The notes below the pieces were generated by a model. It did no database searches and had not been told where the DNA came from. It saw only the letters and a list, made by a program, of their open reading frames with translations. A program made the translations under genes and the position numbers. Of a DNA stretch of 64,000 nt, positions 1-8,158 are shown piece by piece (position 1 is the stretch's first letter; every line of letters starts with the position of its first letter). Source of the stretch: Dyella acidisoli (GTDB lineage: Bacteria > Pseudomonadota > Gammaproteobacteria > Xanthomonadales > Rhodanobacteraceae). The stretch spans positions 466,962 through 530,961 of the forward strand of contig NZ_BSOB01000046.1 of the NCBI RefSeq assembly GCF_030160295.1, read 5' to 3'.

Positions 1-214
1 CGACGAAGCGGCCTATTTTCGTGAATACGGGCTCGACGCCCGCCGCCTGGCCAAGGCCGCGCGCGGTTGCCTGGTGATGCATCCGGGCCCGATCAATCGT
101 GGTATCGAAATTGCCCCCGAAGTCGCCGACGGTCCGCAGTCGCGCATCCTCGAGCAGGTGGGTAACGGCGTGTTCGTGCGCATGGCCGTGCTGGGCGAGA
201 TGCTGGCGCGATAA
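1..214 (+). CDS. pyrB: Aspartate carbamoyltransferase, C-terminal end (partial)
   Basis: This is the last 70 codons of a gene that begins before the window; the reading frame starts at base 2 and ends at TAA 212-214. The visible part carries the family's C-terminal signature [12 protein letters not shown] followed by EVADGPQS and ILEQV.NG..VRMAVL, which is characteristic of PyrB, the catalytic chain that joins carbamoyl phosphate to aspartate in pyrimidine synthesis. The HPGP segment helps bind carbamoyl phosphate in known enzymes. The partner genes lie outside the window. A family A repeat follows 11 bases after the stop. Confidence 0.93.
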   Translation, partial: DEAAYFREYGLDARRLAKAARGCLVMHPGPINRGIEIAPEVADGPQSRILEQVGNGVFVRMAVLGEMLAR

Positions 215-225
215 GAGGCCACACT

Positions 226-299
226 TAGGTTGGGGTGCAAACCCTAACGTCGGCGTACACGCGCACATGGCCATGTTGGGGTTTGCACCCCAACCCACG
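226..299. repeat. Family A palindromic repeat, two arms
   Basis: The left arm (226-249) is TAGGTTGGGGTGCAAACCC-type and the right arm (272-299) carries TTGGGGTTTGCACCCCAAC. Each arm is itself a hairpin, and the pair is separated by about 22 bases. The same element recurs at 8093-8154 and 57851-57924, with a single arm at 26646-26667. It sits just after pyrB, like REP-type elements that collect at gene 3' ends. Confidence 0.85.
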
Positions 300-402
300 A
301 CCTGTCGCCATCGAAACGGGAAATGGCGCGCTGCAACCACAGCGGCAACACGCCAAAGCAGGCATAATGCTGCGGTTGAACACGACACCCCTGGGGAAGA
401 AT

Positions 403-2166
403 ATGCGTAGACCCAAGCGCGTGCTGGCGCTGGCGTTCTCCGGCTTGCTGCTGGCCGCCTGCTCGCACAAAGACAAGGATGCCCCCCTGGCCTTCGCGCC
501 GGCGGATACCCCTTACGTGATCGCCAACCTGGACGTGCTGGATGACAGCACGCGCAAGGCCATCCTGGCCCAGGTCGATGCGGAGATGCCCGCGCAAGTC
601 GCACAGATGAAAGCGCAGGCCGACCAGTTGGCCGAGAAAGATCAGGACATGGCGAAATACCTGCGGACTGTTGCCGGCGAATTCGACGGCAACACGGCCG
701 AACAGGTGATCCAGGAAACCGGCCTCAATCCCAAGGGCTACATGGCGCTGTATGGCCTGGGCCTGTCGCCGGTGCTGCGCATGGAGCTGGCAGACGCGAA
801 CGCGTTCCAGCAGTTCGTCGCCAAGCTGCAAAATGATTACGGCAAGAAGTTCGATACAGTGACGCTCGGTACGCAGAGCTATCAGCGTTACGTCACGCCG
901 GCTTCGCATGTGCAGTTCATCATTGCCGTGGTCGGCAAGCACGCCGTGATCGCCATGCTGCCGCAGGATGCCGCCCAGCCACTGCTGCGCCAGGCACTGG
1001 GCCTCGATCGTCCGGCCAAGAGCGTGCAGGACACGGATCGCCTCACGGACCTGGCCAAGTCCAAGGGCTACGCCAAGTGGGCGGTGGGTGAAATCGACCT
1101 GACGCGCTTGCTCCCGCTGTTCGTCAGCGGCCAGGATCCGCTGGCGCAGTCGCTGCAAAAGATGCGCGCAGAAAACGAATCTGCCAAAACCGGCGAACCC
1201 GTGACCAACCTGATGCAGGTTGCGCCCAGTTGCTCAGGTGAAGCCGACCGCATTGCCGCGCGCGTGCCCAGGATGAGCGTGGGCTACACCACGCTGGACG
1301 AAAAACATCGCGACATGCGATTCGATGTGACACTGGCCAACGACATCGTCAGCGCGTTCAACGGTTTGAAGGTGGAGCTGCCCGGCCTCGGCAGCGACCC
1401 CACTGCACCGTTCGAAATGAGCCTGGCGTTGCCAATGCAGCAGATCCGCGCGTTCTGGGGCGCCCAGGCACAAGCGGTCACGGACAAGCCGTTCACTTGC
1501 CCCATGCTGGACAACCTCAACGAAACCTTCAGCAGCCTTGGTGACGCCGTGCAGAAGGCTGCGGTACCGCCGATCGGCGATCTGCTCGGTCTGCACGTTG
1601 CGGTGGACAGCTACACGCCCAACCCAGGTGGCGGCATGCCGAAGCTCTCCGGCCGCGTGGTGATCGGCACCAACAACCCGGCGGGCTTGCTGGCGATGGC
1701 ACAGGTCACCAGCCCCATGCTCAACGGCGTGAAACCCACCAGCGATGGCAAGCCCGTCGTACTGCCTGCCCAGCTTACCAATGCGCTGGGCGAATCAGGT
1801 TGGGCAGCCATGGCCAACAAGTCCATCGGCATTGCGGTGGGCACTGACGAAGACGGCAAGCTGGCCGACACGATCAAGCAGCAAGGCGGTGACGCCGGCG
1901 AGCTGATGCGCGTGCGCCTGGACGGCGACATGTACGCCAACTGGATCACCCTGTTGCAGCAGCGCGCCGAAAACGCCGCCGCCATGGCGGCCACCATGAA
2001 TCCGGACGACAGCAACCCGCAGAACGATGAGAAGACGGCGATCGCCAACACCAAGGCGCAGTTCGAAGCGATGAAGTCGGAAGCGGCGCGCATCAAGGCG
2101 ATCGGCATGCGGGTGCAGATGCAGGATCAGGGCCTGGTGATTACGACGCACACAGAGATGAAGTGA
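403..2166 (+). CDS. Uncharacterised lipoprotein of 587 residues
   Basis: The chosen start, ATG at 403, follows GGGGAAGA and gives a lipoprotein signal: MRRPKR, a hydrophobic stretch, then LLAAC with the lipidated Cys at residue 20. An open frame extends further upstream, but it has no ribosome site and would bury the signal. The mature protein is soluble-looking, with no further membrane segments, and is rich in Ala, Gln and Lys. A helical region near residues 55-105 may be coiled coil. I do not recognise the family. It is followed at once by a strong terminator, so it is probably transcribed alone. Its place is the periplasm or outer membrane by inference from the signal. Confidence 0.8.
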   Translation: MRRPKRVLALAFSGLLLAACSHKDKDAPLAFAPADTPYVIANLDVLDDSTRKAILAQVDAEMPAQVAQMKAQADQLAEKDQDMAKYLRTVAGEFDGNTAEQVIQETGLNPKGYMALYGLGLSPVLRMELADANAFQQFVAKLQNDYGKKFDTVTLGTQSYQRYVTPASHVQFIIAVVGKHAVIAMLPQDAAQPLLRQALGLDRPAKSVQDTDRLTDLAKSKGYAKWAVGEIDLTRLLPLFVSGQDPLAQSLQKMRAENESAKTGEPVTNLMQVAPSCSGEADRIAARVPRMSVGYTTLDEKHRDMRFDVTLANDIVSAFNGLKVELPGLGSDPTAPFEMSLALPMQQIRAFWGAQAQAVTDKPFTCPMLDNLNETFSSLGDAVQKAAVPPIGDLLGLHVAVDSYTPNPGGGMPKLSGRVVIGTNNPAGLLAMAQVTSPMLNGVKPTSDGKPVVLPAQLTNALGESGWAAMANKSIGIAVGTDEDGKLADTIKQQGGDAGELMRVRLDGDMYANWITLLQQRAENAAAMAATMNPDDSNPQNDEKTAIANTKAQFEAMKSEAARIKAIGMRVQMQDQGLVITTHTEMK

Positions 2167-2192
2167 CGCTTCGTCGCTGAAATCATTAAACG

Positions 2193-2220
2193 AAAAAGGA
2201 GCCGCGAGGCTCCTTTTTTT
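2193..2220 (+). terminator. Rho-independent terminator after the lipoprotein gene
   Basis: The perfect stem GGAGCC/GGCTCC with a GCGA loop is followed by seven T and preceded by a run of A, so it may work in both directions. It lies 26 bases after the lipoprotein stop codon. Confidence 0.9.
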
Positions 2221-2261
2221 GGCAAATCCATGCTCTCCAATACGTTCCATCATTACCTCGC

Positions 2262-2281
2262 CGTCATTCCCGCGAAAGCGG
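2262..2281. repeat. Family B palindrome, left fragment cut by the IS
   Basis: CGTCATTCCCGCGAAAGCGG is the start of a family B arm. The arm breaks off where the insertion sequence begins and resumes at 3384, where TCCCGCGAAAGCGG is repeated. Confidence 0.8.
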
Positions 2282-2325
2282 AAAGTTTGCAAAACTAAGC
2301 ATTGCTCCAACGAAGGGCCATAGTG

Positions 2326-3267
2326 ATGCGCAAACAACCGACGATGAGCCTGGTGGATGGTTTAGTGGTAGGTGGTGGTAACGCCCGCCTGGAACGCATC
2401 GACACCTTGATTGACTGGTCCTCGTTGGAGCAAGCGCTGACGCCGCGTGGGACGGCCCGAACGGGTCGTCCGGCGTATCCGGCGTTGATGATGCTGAAGA
2501 TTCTGTTGCTGCAAAGCTGGTATGGCTTGGGTGATCCGGAGATGGAAGAAGCCCTGGGCGACCGACTGTCGTTTCGGCGCTTTGTGGGACTAAGCCTGGG
2601 CGAGAAGGTGCCGGATCATTCGAGCCTGTGTCGGTTTCGCCAAAGCCTGCAAGGGCAAGCCGAAGCGGTGTTTGCGGAAGTGAATCGGCAGTTGGATGCG
2701 CATGGATTGATCTTGCGGCGAGGCACGCTCATCGATGCGACCCTGATTCCGGCGGCGGTGAGCGAACCGCCCAAACAGAAAGGCGGTGGACGTTCGGCCA
2801 CCGATCCGGACGCTGCCTGGACCAAACGCGGCGCGAAGGCGACATTTGGCTACAAGCTGCATGTGGCGGTGGATCGCGATTCGCAGTTGGTGAGGGCGGC
2901 GCAGGTGACGCCAGCGAACGTCAACGAGGTATGCATCGGTCACGCCTTGGTGCAAGGGGACGAAGCGGCGGTATGGGCCGATAAAGGTTACGTAGGTCCG
3001 GCCATGCGCGAGCGACTGCACGCGGCGAAGATCAAGGATCGCGTGCAACGCCGTGCGGCACGAGGCCGTCCGCTTCGCCGCTGGGAGATCGTGCGTAATC
3101 GGCTGATTGGACGCGTGCGTGGTCGAGTTGAAGGGGTGTTTGGAGCGCTGAAGCGATCCTACGGATTGATGCGCATGCGTTACTACGGTTTGGCGCGCAA
3201 TACAGCCGCGACGTTATTAACCCTGACGGCATGGAATCTGGCGCGAGCGGCGGATCGGATCGCATAG
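2326..3267 (+). CDS. IS5-family transposase
   Basis: The enzyme catalyses cut-and-paste movement of its own element. The start ATG at 2326 is preferred (a GTG lies one codon earlier), giving 313 residues, a usual length for IS5 transposases. The N-terminal part has the DUF772-type helices (GRPAYPALMMLKILLLQ, then DHSSLCRFR), and the DDE RNase H-like catalytic part follows: first Asp in LIDATLIPA, second in WADKGYVG, and a final Glu in RGRVEGVFGALKR. All three catalytic residues are present and the frame is intact, so the enzyme could be active. Confidence 0.92.
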   Translation: MRKQPTMSLVDGLVVGGGNARLERIDTLIDWSSLEQALTPRGTARTGRPAYPALMMLKILLLQSWYGLGDPEMEEALGDRLSFRRFVGLSLGEKVPDHSSLCRFRQSLQGQAEAVFAEVNRQLDAHGLILRRGTLIDATLIPAAVSEPPKQKGGGRSATDPDAAWTKRGAKATFGYKLHVAVDRDSQLVRAAQVTPANVNEVCIGHALVQGDEAAVWADKGYVGPAMRERLHAAKIKDRVQRRAARGRPLRRWEIVRNRLIGRVRGRVEGVFGALKRSYGLMRMRYYGLARNTAATLLTLTAWNLARAADRIA

Positions 3268-3272
3268 ATGAC

Positions 3273-3306
3273 TAACGATGGCGACCTCACGAGGTTGCCA
3301 TCGTTA
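3273..3306 (+). terminator. Hairpin at the 3' end of the IS transposase gene
   Basis: TAACGATGGC and GCCATCGTTA form a perfect 10-bp stem six bases after the transposase stop. It has only a short A/T tail (TTAAAAG), so it could be a terminator or a transcript-protecting hairpin of the element. Confidence 0.6.
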
Positions 3307-3383
3307 AAAGACGGCACGCTATGGGCGCTTGTTTCACAATGTGTCGCGGGTGACTGCATGTGAACAGGCAGGTTTTTCAAACG

Positions 3384-3457
3384 TCCCGCGAAAGCGGGAA
3401 TCCACTTTGCTCTGGTGCGAAAAGGCAAATTGAATTCCCGCTTTCGCGGGAATGACG
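3384..3457. repeat. Family B palindrome pair, remainder after the IS
   Basis: The left arm CCCGCGAAAGCGGGAATCC and the right arm ATTCCCGCTTTCGCGGGAATGACG face each other across about 35 bases. Together with 2262-2281 they rebuild one family B element as seen intact at 15971, 23412 and 44818. Confidence 0.85.
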
Positions 3458-3517
3458 ACATCAACATCATGTTATAGCTTGGCTCCTTCCCCTGACGGGA
3501 AAGTGAGTTGAGCTACA

Positions 3518-4687
3518 TCAACGCCGCAGGAACCCTCCACCAATCCCATTCTGGTTGGTGCGATCCTCTTCCAGTTCCACACCTTCCAGGCCTTGCGACA
3601 GCGTATGCGCATCGCCGCCCTGCGACAGCTTGATGCGCAGGCGCACTTCGTTGGCGCTGTCCGCGTGACGCAGGGCATCTTCGTAGCTGATTTCGCCGGC
3701 CTGATACAGCTGCACCAGGCTCTGGTCGAAGGTCATCATGCCGAGGTTGCTGGATTCCTTCATCACTTCCTTGAGCTTGTGAATCTCGCCCTGGCGGATG
3801 TAGTCCTGCACCAGCGGCGTGCCCAGCATCACTTCCATCGCCACACGGCGCGCCTTGCCGTCCGGCGTGGGAATCAGCTGCTGCGCGACGATGCCCTTCA
3901 GGTTCAAGGACAAATCCATGAACAACTGTTGGCGCCGATCTTCCGCGAAGAAGTGCAGGATGCGGTCGATCGCCTGGTTCGCGTTGTTGGCGTGCAGCGT
4001 ACATAGGCACAAGTGACCGGTTTCGGCGAAGTTGATCGCGTACTCCATCGTCTCGCGCGTACGCACTTCGCCGATCAGAATCACGTCGGGCGCCTGACGC
4101 AGCGTGTTCTTCAGCGCGTTTTCCCAGCTATCGGTATCAATGCCCAGCTCGCGCTGGGTGATGATGCAACCCTCGTGCTTGTGCACGTATTCGATCGGGT
4201 CTTCGATGGTGATGATGTGACCGGTCGAATTCTGGTTGCGATAGCCGACCATCGACGCCAGCGAGGTGGATTTACCTGTACCGGTCGCACCCACGAAGAT
4301 GATGATGCCGCGCTTGGTCATCGCCAGTTGCTTGATGACCGGCGGCAGGCCCAGCTCCTCGATGGTGGGGATCTTCGATTCGATCCGGCGCAGCACCATG
4401 CCCACGCAATTGCGCTGATAGAAACACGACACACGGAAACGGCCGACGCCCTGCGCGGAAATCGCGAACTGGCATTCGTGTGTTTTCTCGAACTCTTCAC
4501 GCTGGTTGGGCGTCATGACGTTGATCACCATGTCGCGCGACTGCTGCGCAGACAGCGGGCTCTGGGTGATCGGCACGACGCGTCCCTGCACTTTCATGGA
4601 CGGCGGTACGCCGGCCGTGATGAACAGGTCCGACGCCTTCTTGTGGACCATCAACTTCAGGAATGAGGTGAAATCAAATTCGCTCAT
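3518..4687 (-). CDS. pilU: Type IV pilus retraction ATPase PilU
   Basis: PilU is the accessory ATPase that assists PilT in depolymerising the type IV pilus at the inner membrane, powering twitching motility. The 389-residue protein has an N-terminal PAS-like region and a RecA-like core with Walker A GATGTGKST, an Asp-box (HIITIEDPIEYVH), a Walker B-like segment (DVILIGEVR) and the His-box with LCLCTLHANN. The ATG at 4687 follows GGGAG. pilT ends 28 bases upstream, so the two form an operon, as is usual in Pseudomonas and Xanthomonas. The C-terminal tail after residue 350 is longer than in PilT, which is typical of PilU. Confidence 0.95.
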   Translation of the reverse strand: MSEFDFTSFLKLMVHKKASDLFITAGVPPSMKVQGRVVPITQSPLSAQQSRDMVINVMTPNQREEFEKTHECQFAISAQGVGRFRVSCFYQRNCVGMVLRRIESKIPTIEELGLPPVIKQLAMTKRGIIIFVGATGTGKSTSLASMVGYRNQNSTGHIITIEDPIEYVHKHEGCIITQRELGIDTDSWENALKNTLRQAPDVILIGEVRTRETMEYAINFAETGHLCLCTLHANNANQAIDRILHFFAEDRRQQLFMDLSLNLKGIVAQQLIPTPDGKARRVAMEVMLGTPLVQDYIRQGEIHKLKEVMKESSNLGMMTFDQSLVQLYQAGEISYEDALRHADSANEVRLRIKLSQGGDAHTLSQGLEGVELEEDRTNQNGIGGGFLRR

Positions 4688-4715
4688 GGCGGGCTCCCGT
4701 AGGGGCGTCCCCTAG

Positions 4716-5753
4716 TCACTTGAATACTTCTTTGTTCTTCGCATACCCGATCGCCTGCTGCTTCGCGATCAAACCGCGCTTCACCAGGTCGAGCAGGATC
4801 TGATCCAGCGTTTGCATGCCGTACTGCTGGCCGGTCTGGATAGAGGAATACATCTGCGCAACCTTGTCCTCGCGGATCAGGTTACGGATGGCAGGGATGC
4901 CCACCATGATCTCGTGCGCCGCAATACGGCCGCCGCCGACTTTCTTCAGCAGCGTCTGCGAAATGACCGCACGCAGCGACTCGGACAGCATCGAGCGCAC
5001 CATCGGCTTTTCGCCGGCCGGGAACACGTCGATGATGCGGTCGATGGTCTTGGCCGCCGAACTGGTGTGCAGGGTGCCGAACACCAAGTGACCGGTTTCC
5101 GCGGCGGTGAGCGCCAGGCGGATGGTTTCCAGGTCGCGCAACTCGCCCACCAGGATGTAGTCCGGGTCTTCACGCAGCGCGGAACGAAGCGCTTCGTTGA
5201 AGCCGTGCGTATCGCGGTGTACTTCGCGCTGATTCACCAGACACTTCTGCGAGGTATGCACGAATTCGATCGGGTCCTCGACGGTGAGGATGTGCGCGTA
5301 TTCGTTCTTGTTGATGTGATCGACCATCGCCGCCAGTGTGGTCGACTTGCCCGAACCGGTTGGACCGGTCACCAGGATCAGTCCCTGCGGCTGCTCGATC
5401 AGCTCACGGAACACCTTGGGACAACCCAGGTCGTCCAGCGTGAGCACTTCGGAAGGAATGGTACGGAACACCGAACCGGCACCGCGGTTCTGATTGAACG
5501 CGTTGACGCGGAAACGCGCGAGGCCGGGAATCTCGAACGAGAAATCGACCTCGAAAAATTCTTCATAGTCGCGGCGCTGCTTGTCCGACATGATGTCGTA
5601 GATCAGCGAATGCACCTGCTTATGATCCAGCGCCGGGATGTTGATGCGGCGCACGTCGCCGTCCACGCGGATCATCGGCGGCAAGCCCGCTGACAGATGC
5701 AAGTCGGACGCCTTGTTCTTCACCGAGAAGGCAAGCAGTTCGGCGATATCCAT
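4716..5753 (-). CDS. pilT: Type IV pilus retraction ATPase PilT
   Basis: PilT is the hexameric ATPase that drives pilus retraction. At 345 residues it has the standard length. Walker A is GPTGSGKST, the Asp-box lies in HILTVEDPIEFVH, the Walker B-like segment is PDYILVGELRD, and the His-box is HLVFGTLHTSSA. The C-terminal AIRNLIRE motif, known to be essential for retraction in PilT, is present and helps separate it from PilU. The ATG at 5753 follows GGGGAAACTACT. It is the first gene of the pilT-pilU operon, which runs divergently from proC. Confidence 0.97.
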   Translation of the reverse strand: MDIAELLAFSVKNKASDLHLSAGLPPMIRVDGDVRRINIPALDHKQVHSLIYDIMSDKQRRDYEEFFEVDFSFEIPGLARFRVNAFNQNRGAGSVFRTIPSEVLTLDDLGCPKVFRELIEQPQGLILVTGPTGSGKSTTLAAMVDHINKNEYAHILTVEDPIEFVHTSQKCLVNQREVHRDTHGFNEALRSALREDPDYILVGELRDLETIRLALTAAETGHLVFGTLHTSSAAKTIDRIIDVFPAGEKPMVRSMLSESLRAVISQTLLKKVGGGRIAAHEIMVGIPAIRNLIREDKVAQMYSSIQTGQQYGMQTLDQILLDLVKRGLIAKQQAIGYAKNKEVFK

Positions 5754-6133
5754 CAGTAGTTTCCCCTAGAAACCGATCGTCTTGGTCGAAAGCAGGCCAC
5801 AATCGGGACGACGGCAGGTCACCCGGACAGATGCATAGGTGCAGTACACCTGCCCCACCATTCCCCCGATCCTTTGCAGCGCCCCCGATACTACTCGCGG
5901 GGTGGGGCGGGCAGCCAGTCTTTGGGTGGTCTAATTGCGGGACCGAGCACAGAAAAGCTGGAAACGGGGAATGTGAGGCGTAAGGGAGCGGGTAGCACTT
6001 ATCCCCAAAGACTTAATTTGGCAAGCGTGAAAGACCGGTTGAACTCTGTCCGCTGTGACTCGCACGTTCTCTGTTCCCCATTCCCCAACGTCCAGTAAGG
6101 TATAGACCCGCAAAACCCTGGAACCACCCATAC
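5754..6133. other. Intergenic region between pilT and proC, no gene found
   Basis: These 380 bases must hold the divergent promoters of pilT and proC. No convincing coding frame is present. A loose inverted pair, CGGGGAATG at 5965 and CATTCCCC at 6079-6086, is the only structure I see. A yggS-type (PLP homeostasis) gene, which often sits between pilT and proC in related bacteria, is not here. Confidence 0.6.
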
Positions 6134-6955
6134 ATGACCCGTATCGCATTCATCGGCGGCGGCAACATGGCGCGGAGCCTGATCGGCGGCCTGCTCAAGA
6201 CCGGCGCACCGGCCGCCAACCTGCGCGTAGCCGAACCCATGGCACAGGCGCGTGAAAGCCTGGGCCGCGATTTCGGCGTCGCCACCTTCGCCGACAACCG
6301 GCTGGCCGTGGCCGAAGCCGATGTGCTGGTACTGGCAGTGAAACCGCAGGTGATGCCGGCGATCCATGCCGAACTGCGCGACACCTTGCAACGCAACCGT
6401 CCCCTGCTGATCTCCATCGCCGCGGGGGTACGCATCGATCAGTTGGAACGATGGTTCGGCAATCTGCTGCCCATCGTGCGCTGCATGCCCAATACGCCTG
6501 CCTTGATCGGCGCCGGTGCCACCGGGCTATGCGCCAACCTGCGTGTGACACCGCAACAACGGGAGCATGCGCAGCACATCCTGGATGCGGTCGGCATCAC
6601 GCGCTGGCTCGACGACGAAGCGCTGATGGACACGGTGACCGCGATCTCTGGCTCCGGCCCGGCGTACTTCTTCGCCGTGGTCGAGGCGCTTGAAGACGCT
6701 GCCGTGGCGCAAGGCATGCCGCGCGAGACTGCGCGCATCCTTGCCACACAGACATGCCTTGGCGCCGGCCGCATGCTGGTGGAAAGCAACGAAGCGCCCG
6801 CCACGCTGCGTCAACGCGTCACCTCGCCTAACGGCACCACCCAGGCTGCGCTGGAAAGCTTCAGCGCCGACCAGCTTCCGCGCGTCGTGGCCCGTGCCGT
6901 GGCTGCTGCCACCAAGCGTGGTGCTGAACTTGCCGCCGCGCTGGATAAGGAATGA
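6134..6955 (+). CDS. proC: Pyrroline-5-carboxylate reductase
   Basis: ProC reduces pyrroline-5-carboxylate to L-proline with NAD(P)H, the last step of proline synthesis in the cytoplasm. The 273-residue protein has the normal length. It opens with the Rossmann motif FIGGGNMARSLIGG and carries LAVKPQ, RCMPNTPALIGAG and the C-terminal signature SGSGPAYFF, with LRQRVTSPNGTT in the dimerisation domain. yggT starts four bases after its stop, so the two are co-transcribed, a common proteobacterial arrangement. Confidence 0.96.
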   Translation: MTRIAFIGGGNMARSLIGGLLKTGAPAANLRVAEPMAQARESLGRDFGVATFADNRLAVAEADVLVLAVKPQVMPAIHAELRDTLQRNRPLLISIAAGVRIDQLERWFGNLLPIVRCMPNTPALIGAGATGLCANLRVTPQQREHAQHILDAVGITRWLDDEALMDTVTAISGSGPAYFFAVVEALEDAAVAQGMPRETARILATQTCLGAGRMLVESNEAPATLRQRVTSPNGTTQAALESFSADQLPRVVARAVAAATKRGAELAAALDKE

Positions 6956-6958
6956 TCC

Positions 6959-7534
6959 ATGTCATATCTGCTCAGCGCCCTCGCATTGCTGGTCCAGGTC
7001 GTATTCGGTGCCATCGCCACGCTGTTTCTGGTTCGCTTGCTGGCGGAAGCCAATCGCGCGGACTTCCATAATCCGCTCAGCCAGTTCGTCTACCGTTACA
7101 CCAATCCGATCCTGGCACCCATTCGCCGCGTGCTGCCGAACTGGCGGCGCATCAACCTGACCGCGTTGCTCATCCTGCTGATTACTTTCGTGGTCGAGCG
7201 TACGTTGATTTCCGTGCTGGATGGTTTCCTTCCACCATGGTTGAGCCTGTTGGTGATTTCGCTGGCTGACCTGCTCAGATTCGTGCTCCTGTTCTACATC
7301 GTGGTGATCTTCGGCTGGTCCTTACTCAGCATGTTTTCACCCGACACATATCACCCGATGTACCGACTTGCCGGCACCATCGTGCAACCCTTGCTACGCC
7401 CGCTGCGTGGCAAGCTAGTAGTGGGGAGCATTGATTTTTCTCCCACTGTGGTCGTGATCGTGTTGCTGCTCGCCATGCGGTTGATTGCTGATCCGCTGTT
7501 CGATTTCGGCGCAAGCCTGGCGCGAGGCGGGTGA
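6959..7534 (+). CDS. YggT-family membrane protein
   Basis: This is a 191-residue inner-membrane protein made of two related halves, each with hydrophobic segments: one at residues 1-25, a pair within about 60-115, and one near 160-185. NPLSQFVYRYTNPILAPIRRVLP and the matching DTYHPMYRLAGTIVQPLLRPLR segment are the duplicated YGGT signatures. The molecular role is not settled; the family is linked to osmotic stress and membrane organisation. It follows proC by three bases. Confidence 0.9.
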   Translation: MSYLLSALALLVQVVFGAIATLFLVRLLAEANRADFHNPLSQFVYRYTNPILAPIRRVLPNWRRINLTALLILLITFVVERTLISVLDGFLPPWLSLLVISLADLLRFVLLFYIVVIFGWSLLSMFSPDTYHPMYRLAGTIVQPLLRPLRGKLVVGSIDFSPTVVVIVLLLAMRLIADPLFDFGASLARGG

Positions 7535-7541
7535 CGCCATC

Positions 7542-8090
7542 ATGCGAAAGCGATGGCTTCTGCTCTGCCTTGGCCTCGTCTTTAGTACGTCGGTGATGTC
7601 ACAGCAGCAACCGCCCCAGGTCATCCTGCATGGCACAGTCACCACTGAGAGCGGCGAACATCCCGCGTGGTTCACGCTGATGTGCACGCAAGGTTCCGGC
7701 GGCGCGTTGTCCTTGCAACTGTCGCTGATGAGCGAAACCGCGCCGGGCTTTCCTTTCGATGCATTTGAAGGGCCACGCGCGCCAGCATCATTTCAACCCA
7801 GCGCAGAACTGCGGGCAGGAAACCAGTCCTTCGGGCAGATCGCAGTCTCGGGTTGGTACGGCGGTGATGGTCCGGGCGTATTCGTGTTCGGCATGGCTAC
7901 AACGCCAGGGCAACACAACGCAGCAGCGAGTGCTGCGATGGCATTGAGCAAACCAGGCATGACGTTTACCTGGATTCAGAACAGCGGCAATGCACAAACA
8001 CCGCCGCTAGTGGCGCAGTTTGTGCCGGATGCTGCGCAGCGCCGAGAGCTATCCCGCATCGCCGCACCATGCCTACCTCATCATCGTTAA
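7542..8090 (+). CDS. Small exported protein of unknown function
   Basis: The ATG at 7542, seven bases after the yggT stop, gives a 182-residue protein with a clear signal peptide (MRKRWLLLCLGLVFSTSVMS, likely cut just after). The mature part has the look of a beta-rich domain (HGTVTTESGEHPAWFTLMC, then GQIAVSGWYGG). Two Cys residues could pair in the periplasm. I do not recognise the family. It could share the proC-yggT transcript. A family A repeat begins two bases after the stop. Confidence 0.72.
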   Translation: MRKRWLLLCLGLVFSTSVMSQQQPPQVILHGTVTTESGEHPAWFTLMCTQGSGGALSLQLSLMSETAPGFPFDAFEGPRAPASFQPSAELRAGNQSFGQIAVSGWYGGDGPGVFVFGMATTPGQHNAAASAAMALSKPGMTFTWIQNSGNAQTPPLVAQFVPDAAQRRELSRIAAPCLPHHR

Positions 8091-8092
8091 TT

Positions 8093-8154
8093 CGTAGGTT
8101 GTTGGGGTGCAAACCCCAAGTATGGTCATGTTGGGGTTTGCACCCTAACCCACG
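8093..8154. repeat. Family A palindromic repeat, two arms
   Basis: The arms GTTGGGGTGCAAACCCC and TTGGGGTTTGCACCCTAAC are separated by about 13 bases. The element fills the gap between two convergent genes and may act as a bidirectional transcript end. Confidence 0.85.
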
Positions 8155-8158
8155 ATGG

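Larger units (their letters stand above)
2282..3383 (+). mobile_element. IS5-family insertion sequence, about 1.1 kb
   Basis: One transposase gene is bounded by imperfect inverted ends: GTTTGCAAAAC at 2285-2295 and GTTTTTCAAAC at 3372-3382, whose reverse complement is GTTTGAAAAAC. Both flanks show TCCCGCGAAAGCGG (2268-2281 and 3384-3397), consistent with insertion into the left arm of a family B repeat. The exact tips are uncertain by several bases because the target is itself palindromic. The element looks complete. Confidence 0.78.

Noticed and set aside
235..402. An N-terminal extension of the lipoprotein gene
   Set aside because: It would run through a family A repeat and bury the lipoprotein signal, and it has no ribosome site.
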